Position numbers and translations under genes: made by a program. The notes beneath the pieces were generated by a model. That model did no database searches. It was given only the letters and a program-made list of their open reading frames with translations, and was not told where the DNA came from. Of a stretch of DNA of 64,000 bases, positions 36,061 through 47,689 are shown in pieces. The stretch comes from Isoetes taiwanensis (Eukaryota > Streptophyta > Lycopodiopsida > Isoetales > Isoetaceae): the NCBI GenBank assembly GCA_021234155.1, contig JAJEKV010000061.1, positions 1,823,950 through 1,887,949 on the forward strand, written 5' to 3'. Every line of letters begins with the position of its first letter. Position 1 is the stretch's first letter.

Positions 36061-39000
36061 CTAAGGTGTCTCCCACGTTTTGGCGCCGGAGGAGCTGTAT
36101 TTCCACGGTTTGAGAAGCGGTTTTCGTGCAGGGGTATGCACTTAGAAAGACGTTAAGGGGGTTAGATGCTTTGTTGGTTGCCGGGCAGATACGTTTAAGG
36201 GTCCTTGGATTTCCGGAGGTATGTTTGGGTCAAGCATAGAATGTTTGGGTTCAACAAAAAGCCAAATGCTGGCGGAGCTGTGCAAAGGAATGGCAATCGT
36301 GGCGCTTCCAATCAGGTTTATAGTTCTTATCTTCTAAATAAACTGGTTCTAGATTCGTACATCTCTGAATTTATTTCCTGTATGATGCACTTTCCATCTG
36401 AATACTCTGGGGAGGCGATAACCAGATGATTTGTAAATGATAGGCGTCATGTACTAATTCGTATGTAGATCTGAAATGGCACAATAATGCCTGGACTGCT
36501 CTGGTGTTCCGATTACTGGTAAAAATAGGCTAATATATGGTAAGTGTGGCTTTGGATTATATCTGTACCTAGCTGGAAATGCAGTGATCCATTCTTGGCG
36601 GCCGATTGTATGGATATTGTTGCCTGCTTTGGTATAATGGGTTGCTGTTCTATATAATCTCCCATAAGGTTTTTTCCAGAATAGGCCTGCTGGTTATGTC
36701 AAGGGGCAGCCTGATAGAATGCTTCATTGTATTTGGAAGGCTAAGGCACTGGTTTAAGTTATAGATAGTTTAACCTTGAATGCAGGCATATAATAGGTGT
36801 GCTTGTACCGTGGATGCTTTCAGCTTTGATCAAGTATTGTGATAGGCAAATGGATATACCTTCATAACAGACTGTAGCTATTGGCCTTTTATCATTTTGG
36901 CACAAGTTTAGTTTATGTGCAGCCTGTTGGGACTCAACCTGTAATACCATAATGGGACGGTAATGGTGATTTCATAATGAAGTTGTGTTATGGACTCATC
37001 ATGCATGATGATATAATCCTTCATTCCAGATGTCTTTCTCAGATATAAGCCAGCTTAGTGCAAATACATGGTAGAATATTTGCTGCTAAATAAAACCTGC
37101 TGCTGGGCTAGATGTAATAGTTTTTGCATGTCTTCCTTTTACAGATATGATAGAAACAATATGGTTCATATTGATCCTTGTGGATGGCTTTGATATTTTT
37201 ATCCTAATGCTATATGTCTTGTTAAATCTATATCTAAGGCTGTTTGCTGTGTAGATTCTGTAAAAGCCTTATAAAATCTGGATTTAGAGTCTTATGCTTC
37301 TGCAGGTTGTGGCTGCCAATATGAAACCTGATATCATATAGTACTTAGTATAAATATTGTAGGAATGCTTACCTTAGACGTTTCTTACTACATTTATGAT
37401 CTCCCATAAGGTGATCTTCCCTTTTAACGCTTTCATCTGTTTCATATGCAATGCACAGGTCTGTACATATCCCTTTTACAGCTTGGAAACATGTGCATAT
37501 ACTGGAGACAGCTTTTCGGATTCTATCTGTTAAAAGTTTAAACAGCATATGAATTAGATGGACATCAGAGGAGTTGCTTGCAACATGGCACCAGGATCTA
37601 TGGCCTGGAGAGCTGTGGGTTGCCCTAGTGATATTGGCTCTCCTCTGAGCAGGCATATGGGCAGTCATTTAAACCATGTCATTTAAACCAGATCCATCGC
37701 CCTGCTATGAGTTATAGTGATCAGCAGCAGCAGCATGAGGCTTTTTTGCAGCATGAGGCCTTTTTCCAAGCTCAGCAGAACCACCAGCCTCAGCTTCTCA
37801 GGGCTGTCTGTGCTTGCAGAGATCATATGAGTAGCAGAAGTAACCAGAGGGTCCTCTCCCCTTCCAGGTTTAGAGATGGCTCTAATGCTCTCTGCAGCCA
37901 TTGGGGGGAGGTGTAAAGGTCCTTGAAACAACAGTCAAAATATCAATAAACAGGTGAAACACTGGCATAGTACAAATTGCAAGCATTTGATTTATGTTAA
38001 GAGGGTTCCAATTCAACGATATCTGAGATATGTCTGTGGGTCAAGTCCCAGGCTAGAAGGCAAACAGGTACCTCTGCTGGATATTCAAAGGCTGCAGCCA
38101 AGCTAGAGTGGATTTCTTGACAAAATTTACTCATGGCTGTAACATGCAGAGCATGGAGGTTGTTGAGAGGGATTCCTTCTCAGACATGATAGCATGTGAG
38201 GAGCTTTCGAGGCTGTTTAAGATAAGGTGAGTGTTGGAAATGGAAGTTTGGCTATGGCTGATCTGCGCAAGAGGTTGGTAGGTGGGGGTGAAATGGAGGA
38301 TAAGAATGAATCAATTACAGGGATGGGACAGGTTATAAGGCTTTAGCAATTGTTGATTCTAAATTGGATATCTCCTTTATGTTTTTATAATGAGTTCAAA
38401 TGTTTACAGACATTATAAGCATGTTTCTTTGTATGGGCACCACAGTTGCATGGCCACATGCATTCTACACAGGTCTCAAGAGGTAGTGAGCATATATATT
38501 GGGTCTTGATGGGCCAATTTCCAAATATTGGCAAGAACTTGGCATATTGTATTTCAAAAAGCTGCATAAATATGATTATTGTACGGGGACTCTTCTACTC
38601 AACGAGAAGTACTATAGGTGTGGTGAAGGTTGATAAAATTGGGTGTAAGAACAATTGGACTTTCTCTGTGTAATCTCTCTATTTGGATTCTGCTTGTTTT
38701 TTTTGGGGCAAGCAAAGGAGCTAGTCACTCTAAACGAGGTGCTGTCACATAAAGGATTGCCCTTAAATGTTTGTGAAAAAGATAGGTAAAAGTGAAAGGA
38801 TTAAAAAAAAATTCATTAGAACTATGAGGGACCATTGAACCATTGAACCCTAAACCTTGAGTTAAACTATTGCCTTGAATTTTAAGCATGTTTGGGTCAA
38901 GCATAGAATACTTAGAAGTTAATTGGGAGTAGATAATATAAAAACATTGATCTTATGGAACATATGCCTATAGTTCGTAGCCTTCATGTCAAGGAGCTCT

Positions 39001-39290
39001 ACAGTCCTCTAGTCCTATGCAACCACTCTACAGGCACAAAAGAAATCCCAGATGTGCAATTTGGTTGAGCTCAAGTTCAACTAATATGAATTTAGCATTG
39101 GTATGCAACCAACCTTGTGGAGCTTGCAAAATTTGGAGGTTGAATGTAAATGTAAGATAGAGGGTAGGCTACATTAGTGATATACTTGACGTAAAAATAC
39201 AGTTAAGGGTAGGGTCAATGAGGATTGGACTAGGCGTAAAAGTATGGAATCAGGTATTATTTTTCACCAACACCATACTGTATACATAGG
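36061..39290. other. interior of the putative 4-kb element
   Basis: This is non-coding-looking sequence. A 22-bp direct repeat, containing GTTTGGGTCAAGCATAGAAT, occurs at 36221-36242 and 38888-38909. CAGCAGCAGCATGAGG with a nearby repeat of GCATGAGGC lies at 37723-37761. Confidence 0.5.
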
Positions 39291-39360
39291 GGTTTCTATG
39301 GGGGGCGAGTCGTATACGGAGGGGTTTCTCCCGACCCCAGGAACGCACATGCCATATCCC

Positions 39361-39700
39361 CTTTACATAGAGGTGAACCCCCCGGGGATATCGTCGATGG
39401 TATTCCATCCTGTGAATCTGCCACTGGTGATTCCACGGGGGTGAATGCTAGATCGTGATTCCATCTGGCAGTATCAAGGCAGTGTGATTCCGTCACATGG
39501 AATAACGGGGCAATGATTCCGTCCGGCAGTATTCTGTGGTACAAAACGGACGGCCATGATGGACCCTGCGCAGACGAACGGCTGGGATCCATCAGAGGGT
39601 ACACCTGACGCTGTCAGGTACGGAAAATGGGACCTTCGAAATGGATCCCGTTCCGGGGGGTCTGTGATTCCGCAGGAGAGTATTCACTGCGACGGAATCA
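39361..39700. repeat. right-hand TGATTCCGTC repeat block, inverted counterpart of 35626-35990
   Basis: GTGATTCC-type words recur at about 39427, 39454, 39484, 39513 and 39663, with the complement GGAATCAC at about 39694. The block starts with AGGTGAACCCCCCGGGGATA, the reverse complement of the end of the left array. It lies about 220 bp upstream of the epoxide hydrolase start codon. Confidence 0.75.
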
Positions 39701-39919
39701 CCAAAATTGGGTAAAGCTATTTTCACCCACAATGAGATGTAAAGTAAAACAACACGAAACAAATGTGTTTGCTCAGCTCCATAGTCCAGTCCACCAAAGG
39801 GAACCACCATTTTGCTAGGGTTTGTTAGAAAATTCTTGGCCATTGGCGGGCTCGGCCTTCATCCGCGAATAGTTTGGGAAGAATTATCAAAGGAGCACAA
39901 CGAAATTCCGGCGCTGTCA

Positions 39920-41987
39920 ATGGAGCTAAATGTGAAGCACAGATTCATCAAAACCAATGGAATCCGAATGCATATAGCAGAACAAGGATCAGGTATTATT
40001 GTATGTTTGTCAATTGAGAACAGAAACTATTAGGGACTGCAATTATGCACTCATATATGACAGCTGAATGATATGTTTATACAACAAATTTGCTAATGTT
40101 TGCCTTAGATGTGAGTATTACACTTATATTACTAATTTCCTGTGCTAACCTATGAGCAAAAGCACCAACTAAACAATTTGCAATTTTTGTATGCGATCAG
40201 ATTGAGATAATTTATGTGTATATTCTCTTATAATCTATTATGAATACAGGTCCATTGGTCCTATTGCTTCACGGTTTCCCCGAAACCTGGTATTCCTGGC
40301 GACACCAGATTCCTGAGCTGGCTAGAGCTGGTTATCATGTAGTTGTCCCAGATATGCGTGGATATGGGGAAACAGATGCTCCAGAAGGAATAGAGCAATA
40401 TACATCATTTCATATAGTGGGCGACATAATAGGATTGCTTGACTTTTTTAAGGAAGCAAAAGTACTGTGTTATTCATGTTCTGGCTAATATTCTGCTCAT
40501 TTTGTAGATCTTCTAAGTTTGGCACATGTTCATCAAACAATTTTTGCTCAGGCATTTGTCATTGGACATGACTGGGGTGCACAAATTGGCTGGAGACTCT
40601 GCCAATTTCGGCCTGACAGAGTACATGCATTTGTGTCTATTAGTGTTCATTTTCAACCTAGGAAGGAAGGTAAACCACCAGTAAAGCGTTTGCATGAGAT
40701 ACTTGGTGAAGGATACTACTACTGCAGATTCCAGGTTTGTCTTTCCCTCTCCATTGTCCCTCTTATGGTTGGGAAGTACTTAAGAAGGAAGCAGCAAATT
40801 CGTAGAAAACTCATAGGAAAAAGATTAAATAAGTAGGATAATCTCCAATCTGAAATTTCCAGAAGGATAAGTTTCATAAGTTTGATGGTATTGTTTAGGT
40901 GGTCCTCACTGGGGCAAATTGAGCCACCAATTGGAAATGTTGGCCAGTAGATGGGAACAGATTCTATCCAAGAACTTTGCCAACTTAAAAGAACAAACAA
41001 GGTCTGTCCAAAAAAAGCTTTAGCAGATAGAGTGATCTGCTGGCTGGCTTACAAATTCCAGCTATGACCATCATAGAATGATTGTGTACCCTTGTATCTT
41101 ATTTATGAAGCACATATGCCTAGGATTTAACGATGTTTGAATGCAGAAGTATTACGTAAAAACTAGGGAATTGTAAAACTTAAAACTGCAAGTTTTCTAC
41201 TATATTTATTTTGTAGTTGGGTTGCCTTTATTGGAAGCGTTGTAAATGGGCTCATTTGATAAAGCGATAAAGCTTTTTCCTTCTATTTATACCATAGTAG
41301 GCTCAATTTGCTATCTGCGAGAATTGGCATGCCTTTTGTCATTTTCTATATTGTTGTCAAATTCGTAAAATGATTGTCTTAACCAGCAGAAGAACAGCAC
41401 CTCATCTATTTTTTTGTGTTCACACGTGATGCAGAAACCAGGTCGAGCTGAAGCAGACTTTGCACGTTTTAATATTCATATTGACCAGCAAATCAGGGTT
41501 GTTACTTGCATCAGTGGACAAGGAAATTTGTGATGTGTTATCCCCACCTAATTTCTTGCCATCCTGGATTACTGAAGAGGAAATTCAGTGTTATGCCAGG
41601 CAATTTGAAAGGACAGGATTCAATGGTCCACTCAATTACTACAGGGCCACAGACTTGTAAGTGCTTTATGTGAATATTAGCATTACTTGATGGCATTTGA
41701 GCTTTTGTCTTTGTAAATGCAGGACTTGGGAATTCATGGCACCTTGGACAGGTCAGGGTGTTCAGGTTCCAGTACTACACATAGTAGGAGATCGTGATAC
41801 TGTGTATCATACCCCTGGTGCCAAACGTTACATTCATGATGGTGGTTTTAGTAAAGATGTGCCTCAGCTTAAGGGTGTAATAGTACTGAAAGGTTCACAC
41901 TTCATTCATGAGGAACAATTCAAAGAAGTGAATACTTCCATCCTCAACTTTTTGAAAGACTTCTCGAATGTAAGATCAAAGTTATAA
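39920..41987 (+). pseudogene. soluble epoxide hydrolase (EPHX2-like alpha/beta hydrolase), frameshifted in exon 4
   Basis: Plant soluble epoxide hydrolases open fatty-acid epoxides to diols. Five exons with good borders are 39920-39992, 40250-40461, 40552-40734, 41435-41656 and 41723-41987. They encode the oxyanion motif HGFPETWYSW, the nucleophile motif GHDWGAQIGW, lid tyrosines in GEGYYYCRF and NYYRATD, the acid in VGDRD and the histidine in GSHFIHEE. Exons 1-3 join in frame. In exon 4 the frame of PGRAEADFARF runs into TGA at 41531, while SPPNFLPSWITEEEIQCYA and everything after need the +1 frame. A 1-nt gain or 2-nt loss near 41465-41485, perhaps with a few lost codons, explains this. All catalytic residues survive, so loss is recent or the shift is a sequence error. 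Confidence 0.88.
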
Positions 41988-42552
41988 ATGTGGACTTGTC
42001 CTTCCAGTCCTTTGTACGGTACTACAGCTGAGGCAAATGAAAAGAAGTATCATAGTAAAGAAAAAACCTTTCAGAACTAACCACTAGAAGCTTGTCGTCC
42101 TACAAAAGATGTCTCCATTGTCTTTTGTAAGCACATACAGAACCATCTCTTGTCACATGATTTGCCATAAAATTTGTCAGGCACCCAGCGAGAGGAAGCA
42201 AATTATATGCTTATATACATAGCAGTATAACTAAATATACGCAACCACACACCATTCAACATGGACAGATTTTTTCAGAGTATTCATAATAGGACAACAA
42301 TATTGTGATCCAATCTAAGGGACCATTTAATACATGCTCAGAAATCCAAAAGTATACACAGGTAATAGAGTTTGTTGAACAATACACTCACTGTACAGTA
42401 TATATCAAAGTAACGCAAAGAATATAACACTTTGCATATATACATTCAAGTATGTACAAACTTTGTTACTGAAGTTATGCAGATGGTGTTCACGTTTAAG
42501 TATACGTCTATCTATGCATATACTTAATTCATGTATAAGTATCTGAATTAGA

Positions 42553-43044
42553 CTATTCATCCAGAGCCTCAAGCTCAATGCTCATGCCTTTGATGATGAT
42601 GGGCGAATCTCTAAAGCCAGGCCTAACAAGAGTAACCATAATACTGGAATGATCATACAAGTTAAACTGATCACACTTGTCGCCGATGCCGAAGCGCACT
42701 GTCCGCTGCACGAATTCTGAACCAGACCCCATCAGCTCAATAAAGGAGCCCACAAACTCTGGCTTGGTAAGAGAAGTGTGCTCATCTGCGTTTGGTAGAT
42801 TAACAAAGGCCTCAAAGCTGGTGATTCTGTTGACAGGAACTTCTATCTTGATAGATAGAACAGTCTCATAACCTGCCTGTGCTTTAGGCATCATCACTTT
42901 GGCCAAAAATACAGGAGTTCCTTGGAAAACAATATCCTCTGTTGGTATATCAGGCCCATACTCTGGAATTTTTTTCCCCCAAACTGCAGTAAAAGTCCAT
43001 ATCATTACCATTAGACATGCCGCCAAGCTGCTTGCCTTCGCCAT
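42553..43044 (-). CDS. small secreted protein resembling the C-terminal domain of polyphenol oxidase
   Basis: An intact 163-codon frame runs from ATG at 43044. Residues 1-23 form a typical signal peptide (ACLMVMIWTFTAVWG). The rest is beta-rich and resembles the KFDV-type C-terminal domain of plant polyphenol oxidases: SFEAFVNLP, LTKPEFVGSF, RTVRFGIGD and SSIMVTLVRPGF ending in GMSIELE. The tyrosinase copper domain is absent, so no oxidase activity is expected. A CTGCAG acceptor 13 nt upstream of the ATG, and a GTAAGT donor near 43215, suggest an intron in the 5' leader. It converges on the epoxide hydrolase gene. The domain call rests on motif memory; function is unknown. Confidence 0.7.
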   Translation of the reverse strand: MAKASSLAACLMVMIWTFTAVWGKKIPEYGPDIPTEDIVFQGTPVFLAKVMMPKAQAGYETVLSIKIEVPVNRITSFEAFVNLPNADEHTSLTKPEFVGSFIELMGSGSEFVQRTVRFGIGDKCDQFNLYDHSSIMVTLVRPGFRDSPIIIKGMSIELEALDE

Positions 43045-43490
43045 CTTGTTAAGTGTTCTGCAGAAAAGACGCAGCACTCCTTTAGCATTTTCCCTCAGTG
43101 AGTAAGAAAAATTCTAAGTTGAAAACCATTTTTGAAACAGATGGAAAATATGGCTAAATTTTTTTTTAGTTGGAAACCATATCTGTCTAACTTTACAAAG
43201 GCGAAGGAACTTACAAGCTTGGAGCCGGACTCTCCTGTTCTGCCTCCTATCTGTAAATGGAAGCCCAAAAGTCCTCTTTAATACAGGAGCGCCCATTTTC
43301 TCCCTCGCCACGTCATTTTCCGAAATAAAGAAAGATTGGTTGCTGTACACGCCACCATTTGGCATCTTTGTATCCCGAGATAAAATCTAGGCCCTTCATT
43401 ACTAATATTCGGAGTTTACTTTTTATCCATTTTCTACATAAACAATGCAACCATTGTCTTCTGGAACATGACACCTCGGATCTACATGCA

Positions 43491-43609
43491 TGTAGTCAAT
43501 TGGATATATTGCAACTCACGAAATTGAAAGCTCTAATTAAAAACAAGGCGTGTAGTCGATTGGATATATTGTAACTCACGTAATTGAAGGAACCTTGATA
43601 AAAACAAGG
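43491..43609. repeat. 60-bp tandem duplication
   Basis: Two copies of TGTAGTC(A/G)ATTGGATATATT and onward start at 43491 and 43551, at about 85% identity. Confidence 0.85.
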
Positions 43610-43670
43610 TGCTTTTGCACTTCGTTTGTGGATGTGGGGTGATTGTATAGGGGAATGGTTTTTGCAATGC

Positions 43671-43990
43671 TATTCTGACACAACGGGAGAGGCCTCGTAA
43701 CTGGCAACAGCCGGGAGCGGGTCTCCCGCTTCTGCCAAAATGGCAGAGCGAAAATCATTACCCTATAATATAGAAGTAGGGGGGGTTGTTTTCAGTGGGC
43801 TTTTGAAAGCTTATGAGTAATTTCGCAAGCTTACGATATTCTGGCACAGGGGGAGGGGCCCTACAACCTTGTGGCAGTCGGAGCTGGTCTTCTGCTTGTG
43901 CCACAATGGCAGAGCAAAAATCATTCTCCAACAATATAGAAGTAGGGGAGTTGTTTCCAACGGGCTTTTGGTAGATTAAGAGTTGTTTTG
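43671..43990. repeat. diverged 166-bp tandem duplication
   Basis: Two copies start at 43671 and 43837. Shared words are TATTCTG(A/G)CACA, AATGGCAGAGC(G/A)AAAATCATT and AATATAGAAGTAGGGG. An unrelated-looking minus-strand frame over it is not supported. Confidence 0.75.
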
Positions 43991-44031
43991 CGAGCTTAGG
44001 GTCTCTAGAATCTGTCTGCAGAGCATAAGGC

Positions 44032-44480
44032 CTAAGTGGTAATGCCGTGTCGGCCGACAACTTGTCTCAAGAGAACATTAGTAGGGCCACGAAAAGTGCA
44101 CTTTTCTAGGTTTAAACCGACACTTGATTCATCACATTTCTGAAAGACGAGCTCAAGTTTGGAAAGGTGATCATCCATGGTGCTGTAAGCTGAGAAGTCG
44201 TCTTGAAAACTTGAAGAAAGGCATTTTCTTTTATGTAATCTTGAAAAACAGAAAGCATAAGACATTGAAAAATTGAAGGAGAATTTGAGAGACCGAAGGG
44301 TATCGAAGGTTTGAGTTGATCTTCAGGACGAATGGAGATGTAATTGTAGCTTGAAAATCCATCAGTAAAGAAATACATTTCATGACCAACCACCACTTCC
44401 AGAACTTGATTTGTGAAGGGTAGCAAGAAATGGTTATGCTCCATAAAGCAGCTTGCTTTATGGCCTCCATCCTAGAAAGG
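44032..44480 (-). pseudogene. Ty3/gypsy reverse transcriptase fragment, decayed
   Basis: Two overlapping minus-strand frames give FFTDGFSSYNYISIRPEDQ, PFGLSNSPSIFQCLM and FQDDFSAYSTMDDHLSKLEL, matching the palm region of gypsy reverse transcriptases, with the catalytic YxDD replaced or frameshifted. No flanking protease, RNase H or LTR is visible. Confidence 0.75.
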
Positions 44481-44599
44481 AATTCTTTGTTGCTCAGTGA
44501 TCCACCTTCCTCATTCTCTACCTCACTTGACTCCTTCTCTACATCTGATATTCTGTCTTGATTTTCCACTTGCCTTTCCTCTTCCTCAGGCTCTCGCTC

Positions 44600-45020
44600 T
44601 CCCTCGTGCTCACTACAAGGAACAGTCGACGTTCAACGACGTCCAGACGTTGAACAACGACGTCAAGTCGTCGAACAACGACGTCAACGTCGTTGAACAA
44701 CCTTGACGTCGTTGAACGTCCTCGCGACGTCGTTCATCGACGACGCCCAGGGCTGACGTGTCGCGACGGCCAGCGTGGCATGGTCTTTTGCCAAGCCGGG
44801 CGCTTTGCGTGTGTAGACATCGCCAAGACGACGTCGTTTATCGACGCTAGCCACAGACACCTGACACATCCACCATGCTGCGTGGCATTGTCGTGGACAT
44901 GCCGGCACGCCGCCGGCGTGTCGACACGTCCGCCGACGACGTCGATAAACGGCGCCCCGCAAAGCCGACGTGTTTACCATGCCCGCAAGGCGGTCTTTGT
45001 GGACAAGCCGCACGCCGCAC
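44600..45020. other. CpG-rich, palindrome-rich block
   Basis: GC content rises sharply relative to surroundings, and CpG is frequent. GACGTC/ACGTCGTTGAA words repeat in both orientations at 44625-44735, followed by GC-rich palindromes such as GCCGGCACGCCGCCGGC. Frames on both strands are long only because of base composition. Confidence 0.6.
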
Positions 45021-45312
45021 CTTCACGCCGCATCCGCATCAAAATTATTTTACAAGTATTTTAGGTACCATGACGTATTTTAGGTATAGGTACGCGGTAA
45101 CAACATTTTTTAACGTCCGGTTTTTTTTCTATGCGTTAAAACTTCGAGGGGTAATGCTTCGAGGTATGATAATGAAAATACTTACGGGAGTCATGCGTGC
45201 GGTAAGTACGTCGCAACAACACCGGCGGACCATTATAGCAAGATAGGCAAGAACACTCAAAAGATAAGAATAACAAAGAAACTCTTCGATGGATCCACTT
45301 ATAACGTGGATG

Positions 45313-45355
45313 TAGGGTTAGGGTTAGGGTTAGGGTTAGGGTTAGGGTTAGGGTT
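45313..45355. repeat. seven copies of TTAGGG-type hexamer
   Basis: TAGGGT is repeated about seven times without interruption, in 6-bp rather than the usual plant 7-bp (TTTAGGG) register. It is interstitial. Confidence 0.95.
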
Positions 45356-45439
45356 CGTATTTGGCACCAGCACCATGCCACGACATGCATGTTGGACACA
45401 CAAACACAGGTCGTCATTTAACGATGTTATGAACCTTAA

Positions 45440-45650
45440 ACGTCGTTGAACGACGTCTTGATCATCTGACGTGGCATCTGAGGGGGCATCTGACGCCCCC
45501 TACCTGACGTGGCATGCCTAGGTGTCAAGCCACACCAGTTAGACGTCGTTCAACGACGTCTTAGCTGGTAACTGACGTGGCATATGAGGCGGCATCCGAC
45601 GCCCCGTGCTGACGTGGCATCCCTGGGTGTCAAGCCACGTCGGCTTGGCG
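45440..45650. repeat. 103-bp tandem duplication with ACGT palindromes and TGACGTGGCA words
   Basis: Two copies start near 45440 and 45543. Each contains ACGTCGTT(G/C)AACGACGTC, two TGACGTGGCAT words and GGTGTCAAGCCAC. TGACGTGG is a classic plant bZIP-binding core, but no promoter can be assigned. The block overlaps the distal end of the ParB-like gene. Confidence 0.8.
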
Positions 45651-46317
45651 TCTTGATGTTGTTGACTTTGAGGTGTGTCTTTGACGACCGATTCATCTCG
45701 ATCATTGTCCACTAGCTGATGAAATTTCGAGCAGCTGTCCATCACATCTTGGGTGTTCACCAGTTGCGTGCCTGCCAACATATTAATTATTTCTTTTTTC
45801 TTTCGGAAGATAGATAAATCCTTACTTCCTATTCCACAACCTTTTTCAATTGTTCTTGAAGGGACTCCTTACTTAGCCGGAGTGTGGTTGCAATTCTTGA
45901 ACTGTCTGAGCAGAAAATGGAATTTTTGATGGAGTCGGGTTTGGTAACTGCAAAGCCTGGGAGCCAGATTTTTTCTTCTTGCCCTCTTGCCCTTTTCAGT
46001 CTCTGACGGGCCAGAGATTTCTTATTTTCCAGCATTATTTCTAGCTGATCGAAAATCTGCACAAGCTTGAGCTGCAGGTTCTTATCTATCTCGAAGGAAG
46101 TAGCTTTGTAGCCTCTGCACGACTAAATGAACCTCCAGAAAAGAAATCAAGACGCTGCAACCCTCTATCATAAGTTTGCGTACCAAATATGTGCAGGTCT
46201 TAGTTTCTTTTGATTCGACAGAGAGGACCGGACCTGCCTGCTGCACTCTTATCACCCAGGGACGATATAACCAATACGCTGAAAGAGAAACTATTTCAGC
46301 ATAAATAATACATGCAT

Positions 46318-46339
46318 AAATTGGGCGACCGCCCTATTT
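46318..46339. repeat. AAATTGGGCG-type palindrome in intron 3 of the ParB-like gene
   Basis: AAATTGGGCGACCGCCCTAT begins this 22-bp copy. It is the only copy in the intron between exons ending 46353 and starting 46278. Confidence 0.85.
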
Positions 46340-47485
46340 CAAAGAATATTACCTGCTGAGCACTATACGTCTGGTAAGTTTTTCTCGATGTCCTCTACCT
46401 CTTTTAGATGCTGGGAAAGTTTCGAAAGTTGTTGTGGATGGTCACTGTCTATGAAGCATAGATTCAGGTCATCTAGGGCAGACGTTGCCGCTTGGTCTCT
46501 GGCCACGTACATGACCAACACAAGGCTCTGAAGCTCACGAACTCTAGAAGTTGACCCTGACTTCACTTTGGGGTCCTGGTAGGCTCCTATCCACACCCGA
46601 CTACCACCGTCTATTGTTTTCATTGCAGTCAAGCACTCATTCAAATGCTCTGGGCTGATAAATATTGTTGTTCAATACAGCTGTTGGCCTATTAAGATAC
46701 TTATCTGATCCAAAAATTTCTGATACTCCTCTACCGACCATTTCTTGAGGTTCCTAAAATCACATCCAACAAAACATGCCAACCTATTCACGACATCGAT
46801 ACACATTCCCTGTAGATTGATAATCAAGCATTTGAATGCCTTTGAACCCTCCTCAACTGGTCCATAGAGATACTCGTTAACTTTAGTTATAAAAGTTTCT
46901 GGAAGATTTTCTTTCTCAGCTTCTTTTCGGCTCTCTGTCCAGTCGCTGACACTGTTAGCAAACATTAGCATGAGGTTCTCTGTGAATATGGGATGAGCCT
47001 GTCTGACTTCATCCATATTTTCAACTTTCAACTTCTTCCTCTCTTTCAGGTATTTCAGTAATGCACGCTCAACAGTGCCAATCTTCCTCAATTCTTGCGC
47101 CCGGGTTTTCATGATATGCCTGCCAGTATAAGCCTTCATGGCCTTGATGAATGTGGTGCCTGCCATGATCTCCCTCATCAATCTCTACAAGTCCATGGGG
47201 TGCATAGACTTCAACGGGCGACATGAATTGTTTGTGAACATCCTTAGACGATCTTTAACTTCAATTCTGTCACCATTTTCATCCTTTAGCTGGTCCTCAT
47301 AAAAGGGTTGAGCAACATGTGTGCACATATTCCATATTGGCTCGTCAAGATAGACAAGTAATCATAGTCCCGCATGCTTTGCTTTCTTCAGGATTTGCTT
47401 CGCTATAGCTACCCAATCCTGCATACCATAGATACTATTAAGAGAAGATGTAAACACAAAAGAAAAGTTTTGCAGACGCGTCCTC

Positions 47486-47689
47486 AAATTGGGCACCCGC
47501 CCGATTTGGAGGAAACTACATTAGGGGTGCACATTAGGGGTTTCAAATTGGGCGTCCGCCCAATTTGGAAGGAACAGGCATGGGCACTTGAAATCTAAAT
47601 TGGACGACCGCCCGATTTGGAGGTGAGGTAGACAATGCAACAAATTGGAACACTGATGACATCTTCCAAATTGGGCGGGCACCCAATTT
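47486..47689. repeat. four AAATTGGGCG-type palindromes in intron 2 of the ParB-like gene
   Basis: Copies at 47486, 47545, 47597 and 47668 are spaced 59, 52 and 71 bp. Centres vary (GGGCACCCGCCC, GGGCGTCCGCCC, GGACGACCGCCC, GGGCGGGCACCC) while the AAATT/AATTT flanks are kept. Confidence 0.9.

Larger units (their letters stand above)
35626..39700. mobile_element. putative 4-kb DNA element with repeat-rich inverted ends
   Basis: The left end (35626-36060) and right end (about 39290-39700) share, in inverted orientation, CCCGGGGGGTTCACCTCT, a CATGTGCGT word and a GTATAC-rich stretch. Outside these lie arrays of TGATTCCGTC words. The interior encodes nothing I recognise; a small frame with MFGFNKKPNAGG at 36240 ends at a possible donor. 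I could not identify a target duplication, so element status is inferred from symmetry alone. Confidence 0.45.

Noticed and set aside
44684-45064. Long ORFs on both strands in the CpG-rich block
   Set aside because: High GC content removes stop codons; no domain is recognisable and both strands are equally open.
45313-45355. A chromosome end
   Set aside because: The tract is only about 43 bp and is flanked by unique sequence and genes on both sides.
45136-45417. Minus-strand ORF with a TLTLTL repeat
   Set aside because: It is only the translation of the TTAGGG hexamer tract.
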